A stretch of 64,000 bases of DNA from Platycnemis pennipes (taxonomy: Eukaryota > Arthropoda > Insecta > Odonata > Platycnemididae), in contig OW121852.1 of the NCBI GenBank assembly GCA_933228895.1, forward strand, positions 130,381,544-130,445,543, given 5' to 3'. The translations under genes were made by a program, and so were the position numbers. The notes beneath the pieces were generated by a model, which ran no database searches, was not told the origin of the DNA, and saw only the letters and a program-made list of their open reading frames with translations. This document shows positions 36,653 to 49,600 of the stretch, piece by piece; position 1 is the first letter of the stretch; every line of letters starts with the position of its first letter.

Positions 36653-36920
36653 AGAACAAGATGTTATGCTGACGCACGTTTGGCCGTTAATATCGTATTC
36701 TTTATAGGACAAGATGTTATGAAGTTGTACGGTAGGCCGTTGACGTCTTATTCCTTAAAGGACAAGTTGTTATGTTGATGTACGGCAGGCCAGTAAAATC
36801 TTATTCGTTAAAAGGCAAAATGTTATGTTGATGTGCATGCCGTCAATATCCTATTCTTCAAAAGAACGGATGGCATGTTGATGTACAGCAGGACGGTCAT
36901 GTCTTATTGTTCAAGGCTTC
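36653..36920. repeat. Minisatellite, about 53-bp unit, five copies
   Basis: Diverged tandem units, each with GACAAGATGTTATG, GATGTACGGCAGGCC and TCTTATTC...TTAAAG words. The array is bracketed by inverted GTGGATTTCTAGA / TCTAGAAATCC (36,633 and 36,918) and lies between two tRNA-like heads in opposite orientation. Confidence 0.75.
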
Positions 36921-36965
36921 TAGAAATCCATTGTGGATAAGGAATATACTAAGTAGGTAGATACT

Positions 36966-37030
36966 AGGTAGCTCAACTGGTAGAGCATCTGGTATATTAA
37001 GGAATGCCTAGAAGGTCAACTGGTCAGAAA
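36966..37030 (+). repeat. tRNA-like A-box fragment
   Basis: GGTAGCTCAACTGGTAGAGC resembles the D arm/A box of the 36,541-36,625 sequence but lies on the plus strand. No B box follows. It is probably the other head of the same composite repeat. Confidence 0.5.
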
Positions 37031-37603
37031 TCAGGGGGGGGAAATGTGCATTTTATTGGTCCGTGTCAATTCTGGTATTGAGTTGTAAGTGTCGGTGTTG
37101 GGTTGTGTACGCTGAGTACTCACGACGGTCCTCCTAAGGTCCGGCCCTGGGAGAAGGGGTTTCCCGGCACCCTCCTCGGCCAACCAATCACAGTCCACGG
37201 AGCAGTGCGTGGTCGAGCAAGAGTTGGGTGGCACCGGGAGGCGCCGGCGCCGACTCCACCACCTGGGGCCGATCAGCCTGGCGCCCGGCGCCACGTCGGA
37301 CTTGGCGCAGGGCGGCGCCGACATCTGGCGGCCGAGGAGCGCCCGGACGGGAAGCATCTGCACGTCGGCTTTGGAAGGGCCTTCGTTGTGGCTCCCGATG
37401 GGAGAGGACTCCGGGTCGGACCCAGGGGGAGGCGCCAGGAGGCCGCTGGCCACTTTGGAGCGCCGGTCTCCGTCTGGCGCCGCGCCCGGGAAGAACCAGC
37501 GCAACTTGGACTTCTTCTGGCTGACGCTGCGGTCCCACAGCTTGGATATCTCCGTCTTGACCTCGCCGTTCATGAAGCAGTACAGGACAGCCACGAAAGC
37601 ACC
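37031..37603 (-). CDS. PTHR-like exon 9 (end of TM7, cytoplasmic tail)
   Basis: Acceptor TTGATCAG|GGTGCT, stop TGA at 37,031-37,033. GAFVAVLYCFMNGEV completes the signature. The 170-residue tail is basic, Ser/Pro-rich and unrecognised. The exon is strongly GC-rich, which opens long antisense and off-frame shadow ORFs on both strands; none of them is a gene. Confidence 0.9.
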   Translation of the reverse strand, partial: GAFVAVLYCFMNGEVKTEISKLWDRSVSQKKSKLRWFFPGAAPDGDRRSKVASGLLAPPPGSDPESSPIGSHNEGPSKADVQMLPVRALLGRQMSAPPCAKSDVAPGARLIGPRWWSRRRRLPVPPNSCSTTHCSVDCDWLAEEGAGKPLLPGPDLRRTVVSTQRTQPNTDTYNSIPELTRTNKMHISPP

Positions 37604-40600
37604 CTGATCAAGGGGGAATGCGTTTGTTTTAAGTCGTCGAGATATTTTCGAATAGATAATAAAGGAATCGGTTTGTTTTAAATCATCGAGATTATCTCCA
37701 ATAGGTAAAATCGGAATGGGTTTGTTTTATGTCGTCGAGATTATCTCGAATAGGTAACAAAGGAATGGGTTCGTTTTAAATCATCGAGATTATCTCCAAT
37801 AGGTAAAAAAGGAATGGGTTTGTTTTATGTCGTCGGGATTATCTAGAATAGGTAACAAAGTAGTCACGTGGTACAAACACGAATGGTTCGCATATTTTCT
37901 GGGTTTGAGTCGCTCATCACAGTTCTCACTCACTGTTTTCACTTGAGTTTTTCTCATCCATCACGCACATAAAGCCCTCGGATGAGATGATTTTTGTGCG
38001 AAAACAATGTAAAATATTGTGATGAGCGATTCAAAAACAACAAATTTGTGCCACGTGACCTACTGGTTGCCTACTCGATGCAATCCCGAGAGTTTCAAAC
38101 CTACTCCCAAAGGGATGTATGTAGTATGTACATTAGGGTGGGCCGTAAAAAGGTTTTTTTTTCTGGGTGAAATTTCCCCTGTGGGAAAGTTGTGTACTGA
38201 TATCAGGATCTTACATGCAAAATTTTTTCGAAATCGGATAATTTATAACCACTACCACTGCCATAACCACTGCCGCCCGAGCTCTAAATTCTAAACTTTT
38301 GCGAAAATACAGGCAGAAATGGGAAAAAACGGTTATGGAGAATAATTTGTGGCAAATACTGGAATATGGGGAAACATTAACGATAGACACATGTTTCCAG
38401 ATTGCAACACTGAAATTTTAAGTTCATTTGATGAAATCTTTGGCTTCTGCGATGCCTAAGAATAAACAGCTAATTTAAAATATAGGCAATCCGCACAACA
38501 AAAATGTGTACAGGTTCCAAGCATCACTTTTAATAGATCGCTTTTGGGAGCCATATTTGGGATAAATAAGGCAAATTCGATCCGGAAATAAACCTTTTTT
38601 CGGCCCATCCTAATTTACATTCCCCGAGATTTGTTTCCTCACCGCGAAGCGAATAGAGGCCTCATCTGGTGTGAAGTGGACATTTTTTTACAATATAACA
38701 AATTTTCCTAGCTGCCAAGATACATTTCGGCATCCTAAACTTTTCTGTCAGGGGTCAGCATATGATTAAGGTGAACACGTGCTGTAGTTTTGACACGTTA
38801 CAGTTCTCGTGAGCCAACTACCCACCCGTGATGCAAACAGCAATTTAGTTTGTGTGACAACCTGTTATATGATAACATTATTATTAAAAATATCATCCCT
38901 TTTATGAGAGAGTTGATCTCTACAACTTGATTAAAGTTAAAATTGGATTCAGTTTGATGAAAACCATAAAATCAAAAGTAAATAGAGAACGATAAAAAGA
39001 TAGTTGTGAAAATTTCACATTTATCTTAAAAAAGTTAATGTTACCTGGAATGATGCAAAAAATAAGTCGCAGAATAGCCAGGCGATTTCCACGACCGGGT
39101 TCAGTCCAATTGAGAACGACATTCCGAGGAACAGGGTGTAATGTATCCCAAAGAGTGGAACAAGCACTAGCGTTGACTTTGCCCAGCGTCTGAAATAAAC
39201 GTAAATTTGATGAATATATATGATCATCGATTCGCAGACCGTAGACGTACTAAGCGTAAAATATTATATATAGCAAGAATATAAGGGCCATATTAGCGCA
39301 TCCAGTTTTATTACTTAGTTATATTAATCACTCATTAATATTAATTCGTGTTCTAATATTTAACATTCTAGCCTAGATGTCTTCCCTGTACACTAATAAT
39401 CAATGTGTCAAATGTTTTTCAGTAACCTACCTGAATCTGTACCTTCTCGTCTCTTCCGAAATCGACGACTGCAATTTTTTAAACACAACGCGGACTATTC
39501 TCAGGAACAAAACGAAATTAATCTGAAAAAAACCAACAATTTTATGGTTAGACAAATGGGATAGAGGTACTCGGGTGGGGATTACCGACGGTCAAGCCTG
39601 TTAATGAGGGTCCTACCTCGACTCCGAGCCTTATCCGTCCCATCGCGAGCGACCCGAGGCCCATCACCGAGGCCCAACTCTCATCGGGGGGTCCCACCGC
39701 TGAACTTGACCGATTGCAGTTAAGTGTTAATTTTATAAACTATAATTTTTATAAACAATGTGTAAATTTGTTCGTGCTCTCCATTGTTACACGATTACAG
39801 GCCTTTTATGATCGATCCTCTAGGGTGAAAAATTATATTTTTACAAATTAACACGGAAATCATAGTTCAGACTTGGCAACGCTGCACGGGAACGTTGAGT
39901 TGCAATGCAGAGCACGAACAAATTGACACATTGTTTATAACAATTATAGTTTATAAAGTTAACACTTAACTGCAATCGGTCAAGTTCAGCGGTGAGACCC
40001 CCCGATGAGAGTTGGGCCTCTGTTAGGGTCTCGGGTCGCTCGCGATGGGACGGATTAGGGTCGGAGTTGAGCTAGGACCCTCATTAACAGGCTGCTTGAC
40101 CGTCGGTAGTCCCCACCCGAGTACCTCTAACCGAAAAATGTTCATGTCATTTCCTGGTATTTGACCTGCTATCCACAGCTGGAATGAAATCTCCTTCACT
40201 TACCAAAATTGACGCTCCAACGGGAATGCGTATTACAAGGAAGAGCAGGAGCTGGTCATTCGTTGTCCAGCAGTAAGTGTCCTCGAATATCGCTCGGAGG
40301 CTTACCCAAGGCACGACGGACAACAGGGGGAGTCCTGCAGTGGTGAAAGCGAAATATATATTCGTGAATGAATTCCTTGCAGTGTTAGGGTGGCTTTATA
40401 GCTCGGCGGCGGCGCTTACGATGGATTTCGCCGCGGAAGGATATCGGTGGAACCTTCATAGCTCTGCGGCGCGGCATGAAAAAAGAAGATCGCAATGCGT
40501 CGCAAGGCACTGGAGCTTCTCGCCTTGTCTCTTTGATCACGGTTGGACCTGACTTGTTGAGTTTCGTCTCCTTTTTTCCTCGTGCATGGGCATTATGGTT

Positions 40601-43600
40601 AGCAATAGTTTATTTTAGTTGGGGATAGCTCTTTTTGATATTGTAGGGAATAGTTTAGTTTATTTTAGTTTTTAAAAACCAGGACCATCAGCTATATATT
40701 AATAATTTGCTGTATATTAGTTACAAAACAAAAGATGGCATGCATACTCCAATGAGACTTTAAACGACAATGAGAAACTACTCCACATGTGTACCCACAA
40801 TGCAATAATTGCATTTTCACTAAACTTTTATTTCCGGGATAGCAATGACTTCCCTTCTTCAATTATAATTTTTATGCTTCATAACAACCTTTATATTCGT
40901 AATGCATCTCATACGCGCTCATGGAAGTGCCCAATAGAAGACATCCAAGAATGCTGGGCTATCGAATTAACCGGGCCTCCCTCTTCTTGCCGCTGGGATT
41001 CAGCAAGGCAGAATATTTGCGGCAGCCGCTAGTCGTTTAAGCACTAGTCAGCGACGCTCAACGGTTTGACGTCATGATTTCCAAAGGCGTGTTCTCATTG
41101 GCTGATTTCTGCCGTTGGAGCTCTGCCGCCGAGCTATAAAGCCCCCCTTAGTCTGCCGTGCATTCGCATTTGAAGCATTCGCAGGAAAAACTGATGTCAC
41201 TTACCCCAGCCCAAGACGACGTACATAGCAATTGAATTAGTGTCAGTGAACAGTGCCTGGAATATCAGGTTATGCAGGTACAAGCCCTCCATGAAAACCC
41301 ACGAGTAGTTTGCCACGATGAAGAACTGCCAAAGGCTGATCATCAATTTACACTGCCAGCCGTGCTGGAATCATAAAAATTGAAGGAAGTATAAATATAC
41401 AATCAGTCATGAATACACGTTTTGAGGCCAACGCAAATATATCAAGGATAGGATAAGCAAAATGGATAGGTAACGCCAACACAAAGTGTAAATAATAAAA
41501 GGTTTTAAGACATTTTTTATATTCAGAGACTTTCACACATGCTAAATATAGATAGCTAATTATATGGGTCATTCTGAAATAAAGTGGAAAAGTTATTTTT
41601 TCAATTCTTAAATTTTATGCATTTTTATATGTAACAAGCTGACCCGGCCACGCGTTGCTGTGGCTCAATCTGGTTAAATGGAAAGCGCACGTTTATAGTA
41701 TGTTTAATTTCACAATTCTTATGGGTATACAATATATCTCAGCTGATCGATTGTTTTGAAGCTGGACACGCATATTAGTATATAATTTTAACGTCTTTAC
41801 ATGTCGTCACAAAGTAGAATATTTCAGGCAAGCATTTATTTCATCCGCTAGTGTCAATCGAGGAATTACAGGTAATGTTTGCCTGAAATGTCGTGCAAGC
41901 AATATTAATGCGTTCTCAAATGGTCTCAGGATTCAACGGAAATCTTGCAATGATCGATCCAGAGCCTCGAGCGATGCTTTGTGCACCATTGTGCATTCAT
42001 CCCAAGCAATAAGTTGGCATTTCTGAAATATTTGTCCCATGCCGGATGATTTGAATATGTTGCACGTGAGTGTTTCAATGAATTGCAAGTTCAATGGGAT
42101 GCACATCCCGTCTCCAGTGTCGATATTGTATTCTCGATATTGTACAAACCTTCATGGAGTGAACAAAACAACTAACCAAAGCTTCATGGAAATTGGATGA
42201 ATGTTGTGGTAATGCATGAAGTTATCAATATTGTATGGATACAGTATCGATATTGTAATGATACTTTATAAAACTTTGATAAAAAACACCTTATTAATTT
42301 CACCTATATTTTGTATCAATAATGTATCGATGTATCCATATTTTATCGATATTATATCGATATAGTATCGATATTGAATTATCGATTTTATAGAAACCTT
42401 CTCGTATCGTACTCAACAACTTTCCATAGTTTCATGGCGATCCGATGAATGGTGTAGTAATGCATAAAGGACAAACATTATATACATTCGATACAGTATC
42501 GATATTGCAACGATACATTCCTTTTAAAAAACTAAATAATTTCATCTCAATTTTGTATCAATAATGTATCGATTTATTGATACTTTAGCGATATTATATC
42601 GATAAAGTATCGATATTGAAATATCGATTCCGTAGTCCTCTTTTCGGGAATGTACTCAACAACTTCCCAAAGTTTCATGGCGATCCGATGAATGGTGTAG
42701 TAATGCATAAAGGACACACACACACACACACACACATACATTCATTTTTATATATATAGATGGTGTTGTAATTAATGTATTTAAGTGATCTAACATGCAA
42801 ATAGAGGTCAAGAACACGTTAATAGCTAAATAAACTGAAATTTACACTATCTCCAATACGGAGGTGACAATCTCATTTGAAATAAGCTTCTAGCTGAAAT
42901 TAATAGGGGGTCGTACCGATAAAATTTACTAAAATATGTAAAACGAACAAATATTTAAATAAACAATAAACTTATCAAAGGAAAGATTCTAAGGGAAGGC
43001 TGAAATTGAGGCATTGAAAACAAGCCTGAAATAAGCTATATCCGTATATTTCAGGTTAAAATGAGAAAATGCTCTTGTTATAGAGTATAATATTCATCTT
43101 AACTTGATAAATAATCAACTATGCATCACAATTATTTAATGAAATAATCATGAATTACAATCGGTTAACTCCATGGTTTCTTTGATCACCTCCATGTCCA
43201 ATGGGTCCCACGGAGGTGGCATCCACGGAGGTGACAAAATCAAGAGTTTACCACAATTAAACGTCACATAAAACTCTTGTAGCAGTGTGCTTTGATTTCA
43301 AAATATTTGTTAATGACAACAAGCCGTACAACTAAAGAAATTCTTAAATAGGTAATAATTTTTAAAATTATGGACGACATGGAGGTGACAGGCAATAAAA
43401 GACTCGATGTTTTTACACCTAAAAGCATAAATAAATAGACCAAAGGTACCTAATGTTCAGAAAAACAAATTCTCCAAGCTAAATGATTGCTAAGGCTTTC
43501 TTATACTTAAACATTCAAACTAGTGCTGCTTCCTGGTGGAGTTTTATAGAACGTTATCTATTTTCCCGTGGAGTTGATGAAAAATTAGGGACATAACTTT

Positions 43601-46600
43601 CAATCTTTATATTTATCTCAAAGAGAACTGAAATATTCTATTTTTAGCCCACGGTTTATGGCAATGTTACAGGTTAATTATGCAACGGTTGAATAAATTA
43701 ATTTACACAGTACAAAACGTTTTGCTCACAGTTCTTTAAGTAAAAACATGGCGTGGGTCACCCATGGAGGTGATATTTAGACGCTTAATCATTTTTTTTG
43801 CTATAAATATGTAAAATTAGGTTTATTGGAACACTTTGTTAGTTAATATCCCTGTTTTACTATTAAATTTCATTAAATAAAATCAATAATTAAATTGAGT
43901 TAAAAAAGTTAAGGCTTCATATTTCCGCTTAGTTTCAGAATGACCCATATTTTGATACATATAATCATGAAGGTGGAAATTACAACAATTTTCCAAGCGC
44001 TTTTTTCCACGCCTCTTTCGTTGAATAAAACCAATTTTTCACCTGCCAGCCAGTGGAGGTCATTTTCAGGATCGATCGTGCAACGGTGTGATAGATTCCT
44101 ATTTCCCTATTTTATCCTATTCTTACCCTAAAATCCACACATTGGAGGTAGGCATAGTTAGCGTGCTGCGCTTACCGGCTCTTCGCTGAGAATGAGTGCT
44201 TCTTCCCCCTGGACGAAAGCCTCCGACGCGAGGTCAATGCCCTCGATGAACAGGGACTCCTTGAGGAGCGACATGAAGGCCCTCATCATGAAGGAGGCGA
44301 AGAGGTGCATGTGAAGGATGTTGCGCGGGCAACGGAGTCGCCTGGAAAGGAGAAATACTGTGAGTGACGGGGAGATAGCATCGCATGTTGGGTGCAAGGG
44401 ATCACTGGAAATTATTTGCGGAGAGGGGAGGTGTATAGGGATTTGGGCAGTCACGAGGGTAATTGGGGGGCAGGGTAATAGGTGACAAGTATATCCACTT
44501 TATTACGTATTACCCTGCCTTCTATGTATATTAATTTTGTAGCGTGTCAGTGAGTCCGTCATTCTGTATCCGTTTTGTTTCGTTCCCTCCCAAGTTTTGA
44601 TTCGAAAGAGTTAGGTTAGGTGCGTTGAGTGTGGCTTCTCTTTCTCTTTGACATGGTAGTAGTTTTGTTTTTTTAGTAGTTTGTAGTGCAGAGAAAAATG
44701 AAAAATAAAAATTGGTGTTCTCCCTATATTTTGAAATGGGAATCCAGTTTCTATGCGTATTTGTTTGCGGTGCTAAGTAAATTTGTTTACGTTTTTGGTA
44801 AAGAGACAAAAATTGGATTGAAGAATTTGAAGAAAGTGGAATTAGTTTCATCAATCAATTTTGTAAGTACGAAAATATCAATTGACGTTTACGATGTGCA
44901 GATAGTGAAATAAAACAAATTTTGCCTACCGGCCCCGATATTGTGTATGAAGTGTGAATATCAAAGCTAGGCATTTTGAAGTACATTTCAAATAGTTGAA
45001 AGAAGTATATAAAAGGTTTATTATATGTTAATGTTCTTTGCGAAAGTTATAAAATTTACTCTACATTTTAATATTATCAATGACCGTTCTACACCCAAAC
45101 TATTCCGTTTTTTATAAATTTACAATAAAATATTCACTTATATCTCCACCTAAAAGATAGTCCTTTCACACATTTAATAAACCAGATCAAAAACTTGTGT
45201 TAGAAAAACAATACTTGGTAAGTATGTAGATTACTTAGAAATAGTGTAAACTATAACTGGACACAATAGGCTCAATTCTGTATTGGTCATATGGAAAAAC
45301 AGTTGCATTTAGAGCTGTTGGGCAGATTACAATGCGTCTTAAATTTTTGGTAGTAACTTCACTTCATGAAGACATTTTAGAGTGCACTCGACACGTTTGA
45401 AATTGCCACCTAGTACCTTGCTCAGATCCTCAAATATAAGGGTGGTGCTTGCGTTCCTATATTTTTTGCAGTCGAGAAGCAGATGTTTCACCAAAAGTAT
45501 TTCCAAATGCTCAAAAAACTAATGCTAAAATAAATCTACCGACACGATTCCAGAAAAATATATTACACCAACATTTACATCGCTTTGGGTATAATATTTA
45601 CCAAATATTAAGTCAAAACAATTCGATCGACCATATTAATACCTCCTAGAATACTCCATTTTTCCTAATTTCTAAAAAAGATATTCACTTACATACCCAC
45701 CTAAAATATTTTAAAAGGTTATAAGGACTAATTCTATTTTTAAACCACCCAGACGATCCCATAAAAATATCACAGCCACCGGTAATCAAGGTAATTACTC
45801 CCAAACCCATCGGTTTGGGTGTAATTTGGGTGTAATTTTGTAGCGTGTCAGTCAGTCATTCTGTATCCGTTTTGTTTTGATCTCTCCCAAGTTATGATCT
45901 AAAAAAGTGAGGTTTGATGCGTTGAGTGTGGATTCCCTATCTGCATGATTTGTTAGTAGTTTTGAATTTTTAGCAGTTTGTGGTGCAGGGAAAAATTCTA
46001 AAAACAGGTTTTTTGAGAGTGGGAGACTACATATGATAAAATAATAACAATAATGAAAATACGGTGTAGAAATAAGTACACAATCATATAGGATAATTAG
46101 AGTGGAACAAATTTCTCCATTTATAATAGCCATTTCGTTCTCTCTGCATACGAAATGCTTTTGAAAAGTTGGTACACAAAAGTGTAAAAAAATGCAAACG
46201 CTACTTTGAGTAGTGAAGCAGGACCTGCCTGCCTGAAGCCCAAGCACTACTGCCACCTATTGGTAATGTGTAATCGGCAGTTTTCAAACACTTTGTGAAA
46301 CCTCATTTGACACTAGAACACAAAGTTCACCTCAAGAGCACACCAGACAGGGACTGCCTGCATAGGAGGCCGCAGGTCTGCTCGTCCGCACGTAATAAGT
46401 ATATCCTATCCTCCTGTTTACGTAATACCCTGCTCCCCTACGTAATAAGTGTATCACCCTTATTAGATATTCCTGTGCCCCCCGTACGTAATAAGTACCC
46501 CTTAATACGCATTACCCTGCAACCCGTACGTACCCCATATTAAGTACTACTTTGCCCCCCGTACGTGATAAATATGAGAAGGGCGTTCCATAGCCCATAA

Positions 46601-49600
46601 CTTTGAACCAGTAACTTTTTTCTTATGAAGCAGATTTAAAAAGAAACACAACGTTGGAGGAGTAGAAACGTTTAATATTAGTGCCACATTTAACAAACGG
46701 AATGTGCAATGGTTGAGAAAAATATACTAGCCAAATAAATTATGGAGTCATTCATACAAAGTGAAACTCGTTGTAACAGCAGTATCTCTATATTGAATCC
46801 TAGAAAACTAATCTCAACACATTCCCATTGGACATTGAGAGAGAAGAGGCATTACGAATGTGTCAGTCAAATCCAATAGTTCAAGTAACGCACAGTACCT
46901 TATTGAGGCCATTATAACGAAGGCCAAGATCAATGTTATCAACGACACGCTGTATCCAATTGTTGCTGTCGTCCTGACGATGGGGACCCATTCCTGAAAA
47001 GAAACGATCGCTTGTTGTAAAATAAAACAAAATAAATACAAAATTTTTTAAAAAGTTTATAGTTAACAGTCAAAGCCATAAAATGATGTGTTTGACTTTA
47101 TCAGCAGCAAAAATGTAAATTTATCCATCCATGTGTTAACGAAAGGACACTGATCTTTAAAAAAATAATTTGTGGAGTCTAGTTTAGGTAGATTTGGATA
47201 ACGTCTGTTCACTCTGAGGAGATTAGTGTATCAAATAATCGGTGGCATATTTCCCAAGCCTTTTTTGGACTTCAGCCATGATCGGGAGATAAAACTGTGC
47301 TCAATAATTTTCTGAATATTTGTCAAATGCATACACACGGAGATCAAACCCATATCTAATAGTTTCCCTGAACATTGACCAATTCACATGCTTGCCGCTG
47401 CAGAGAATGTACTGCGATATCTGATTCTGACTGGGCCTGATTCTGACTGATTTCCTGATTCTGACTGACTGGGCCTGGATCCCCACAGCTCCCTAACCTT
47501 CAACCACCTGAACTCGATTAAGCCATTCCTCTTGTAACCCCAATCCTAAATGTATTGTCCTAATGAAATAACGCATCAAATTCCTAACCAAACCTTCATA
47601 TGAATCAATCAGTCATCCCTAAAATTTTTCCCCATCCATAAATAACTCCCTTAACTAAATAACCTTTCTTACCCTCCGGATACCTCCATAAACATCCCGC
47701 TTTAACAAAACAACCCTTCTCTCCCACCAGATTAACCCTAATGAACTCTTTCCCTCAATAAAATAACCCCTCGAGCTTCCTACCCCAACAAAATAACCTT
47801 TCTTCACCACCGTCTACATCTTATTATTAACCTCTTACCTCGACCATAAAGGGCAAAACGCCCGGGATGGTGTAATAGGCTTACTGAAAATAGTCAGAGT
47901 TCGGGTCCGATTCCTGATTCCAGCTACCCATAATCTGACGAACATCACCAACACCCTCTAGAAAAAGAAAGATAATGCAATTTCCCACTAGTAAACAATT
48001 TTTATTCCGACTAGTTTCGGTGTACTACACCATTTTCAAGTCCAACATGAAAATAGTACACCGAAACTAGTCGGAATAAAAATTGTTTATCTGTGGGAAA
48101 TTGCATTATCTTTTCTTTAATATGGAACGTTTCCACCACATCTCGCCTGAATCGAGTTTGTTTACCCTCTAGAAACTTGCCCCCGGTTATCTGAGAAATC
48201 TTGTCGAGAAATAAATTTATATACTTATCTGATGGGCCTTGATATCAGCTTGTTAGCGTCTAATTATTTTCATAATGCGTAGTTACTGCACATTTTACGT
48301 ATGTATCAATAAAATGTGAGAAAAGTATTACTGATGGATGTTTGTGTTTCTGTTCACCTCATTTCCCCTCCAATTCTTCCTCAAAATAGTTAAGGAGGGG
48401 AGATGGATGAATTCAGAAGTCTTTACTTCTGCTCGTTCGGTGGACGTCACCTTTTGTGCATATTAATTTTTTTGATTCACGATAGGAAAACTCAGGCTTC
48501 TGTATTTATTTTTTCACAAGTTCATTTTTCGTTTCGATGCGAAGATTTTGTGGGTCAAATAGCGATTCTGGCGTGGAATCACGGATCTACTTTTCGCGTT
48601 ATCGCAATCTTTATCGTTAACGCTTACCACTAGAGTATCGCAGGGTTAACAATAACCGTCTATAAAATTCGCTCCACTGATAGTGATAAGCGATTTGAAG
48701 TGCTGTGCGAAAAATGAGGAATGGAGATCACGTTCTATCTGAAATAATTTAAATCAAAAAATAACGATAACGCTAAGCGCACGCGTTATGGAGATCCATG
48801 ATCGAGTTAACGCGTCCTTTACCGCCAAAAGTACTCCTCCGTTGGTCACGTGGGAGGGCATCGCGACAACAATCTGGGTGAGCAGGTTGGCCGGCGCGCA
48901 CTGCGAGTAGTTGGTCCAGGTGGCATTTGGCTCCTCGGGACGGAAGTACCAGTCGCCAGTGTCCAAGCAGCGTCGCGTCGCGTTCGCCTGAAAGAGGAAA
49001 AAGGTGCATCAGCAATCTTCAAGTTACGAGTGGATTCCGTTAAAAATTACAATTTTTCCGATTGATAAGGGGACCTAACCATACCAATTTTTACCAATTT
49101 AACACATTCCGATTGTAAAGAAAGAGCTCTTGTTACCAGTGAAACCGAATAATCAACGGTGTACGAAGCAAGAAAGAAATAGCGAGTGGAATAACCCAAT
49201 AATACTTAGTGGCCGCGTAATTATTTTGTGGAATTTTTCCATAGTGATAAGGAGAATGAAAACTGTGAATTACACTGGTTTTATTATTTGGTACTACTGG
49301 TTTCAGCCGTTAGGCCATTCTCAAGTGCATAAAGGAATATTTTCCGTCGAGTGCCTTTATTTGCTATGTGTTTTTACAACGTAACCAATGACATGAAAAA
49401 ACTTGTTTGCGTTGGTTGCCATTGGTTAGATAGTGAAAATTTAGTTAGGATGGATTAAACACGGTTTTAACGAATTAGATTTTGTGAATTGTAATAAAAT
49501 TAATGAGGTTCCACCGTGACTCCGCGATTCAAAACCCAGTAAAAGAGGTATGTTATTTAATAAATAAATACCGATCCAGAAAAACTCCTACATGGAAAAT

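Larger units (their letters stand above)
41635..42760 (-). mobile_element. Helitron, truncated, nested
   Basis: On the minus strand the element starts TCTATATATATAAAAATG and ends with a CCAC...GTGG hairpin, then CCGGGTCAGCTTG before T. Helitrons begin TC and end CTRR after a hairpin, inserted between A and T. Here CTRR reads CTTG and the 5' flank is A. The internal AT-rich part has two diverged 240-bp repeats with ATCGATATTG words (42,160-42,700) and a decayed helicase. Confidence 0.82.
41565..43947. mobile_element. DNA transposon remnant with TA duplication, carrying a Helitron (intron 4)
   Basis: Ends TGGGTCATTCTGAAA (left) and TTTCAGAATGACCCA (right) are perfect inverted repeats bordered by TA. 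The interior has scattered GGAGGTGAC motifs at 42,860, 43,227 and 43,381, variants at 43,212 and 43,766, and an inverted one at 43,186. No transposase was recognised. Without the Helitron the element is about 1.26 kb. It fills most of intron 4 (2.8 kb). Confidence 0.8.

Noticed and set aside
37103..37681. 192-codon plus-strand ORF and other long frames over 37.1-37.7 kb
   Set aside because: Shadows of the GC-rich last receptor exon, which is supported by splice phase and class B motifs on the minus strand.
44537..46005. LTR retrotransposon with 165-bp LTRs
   Set aside because: No TG...CA ends, primer-binding site, polypurine tract or gag/pol inside.
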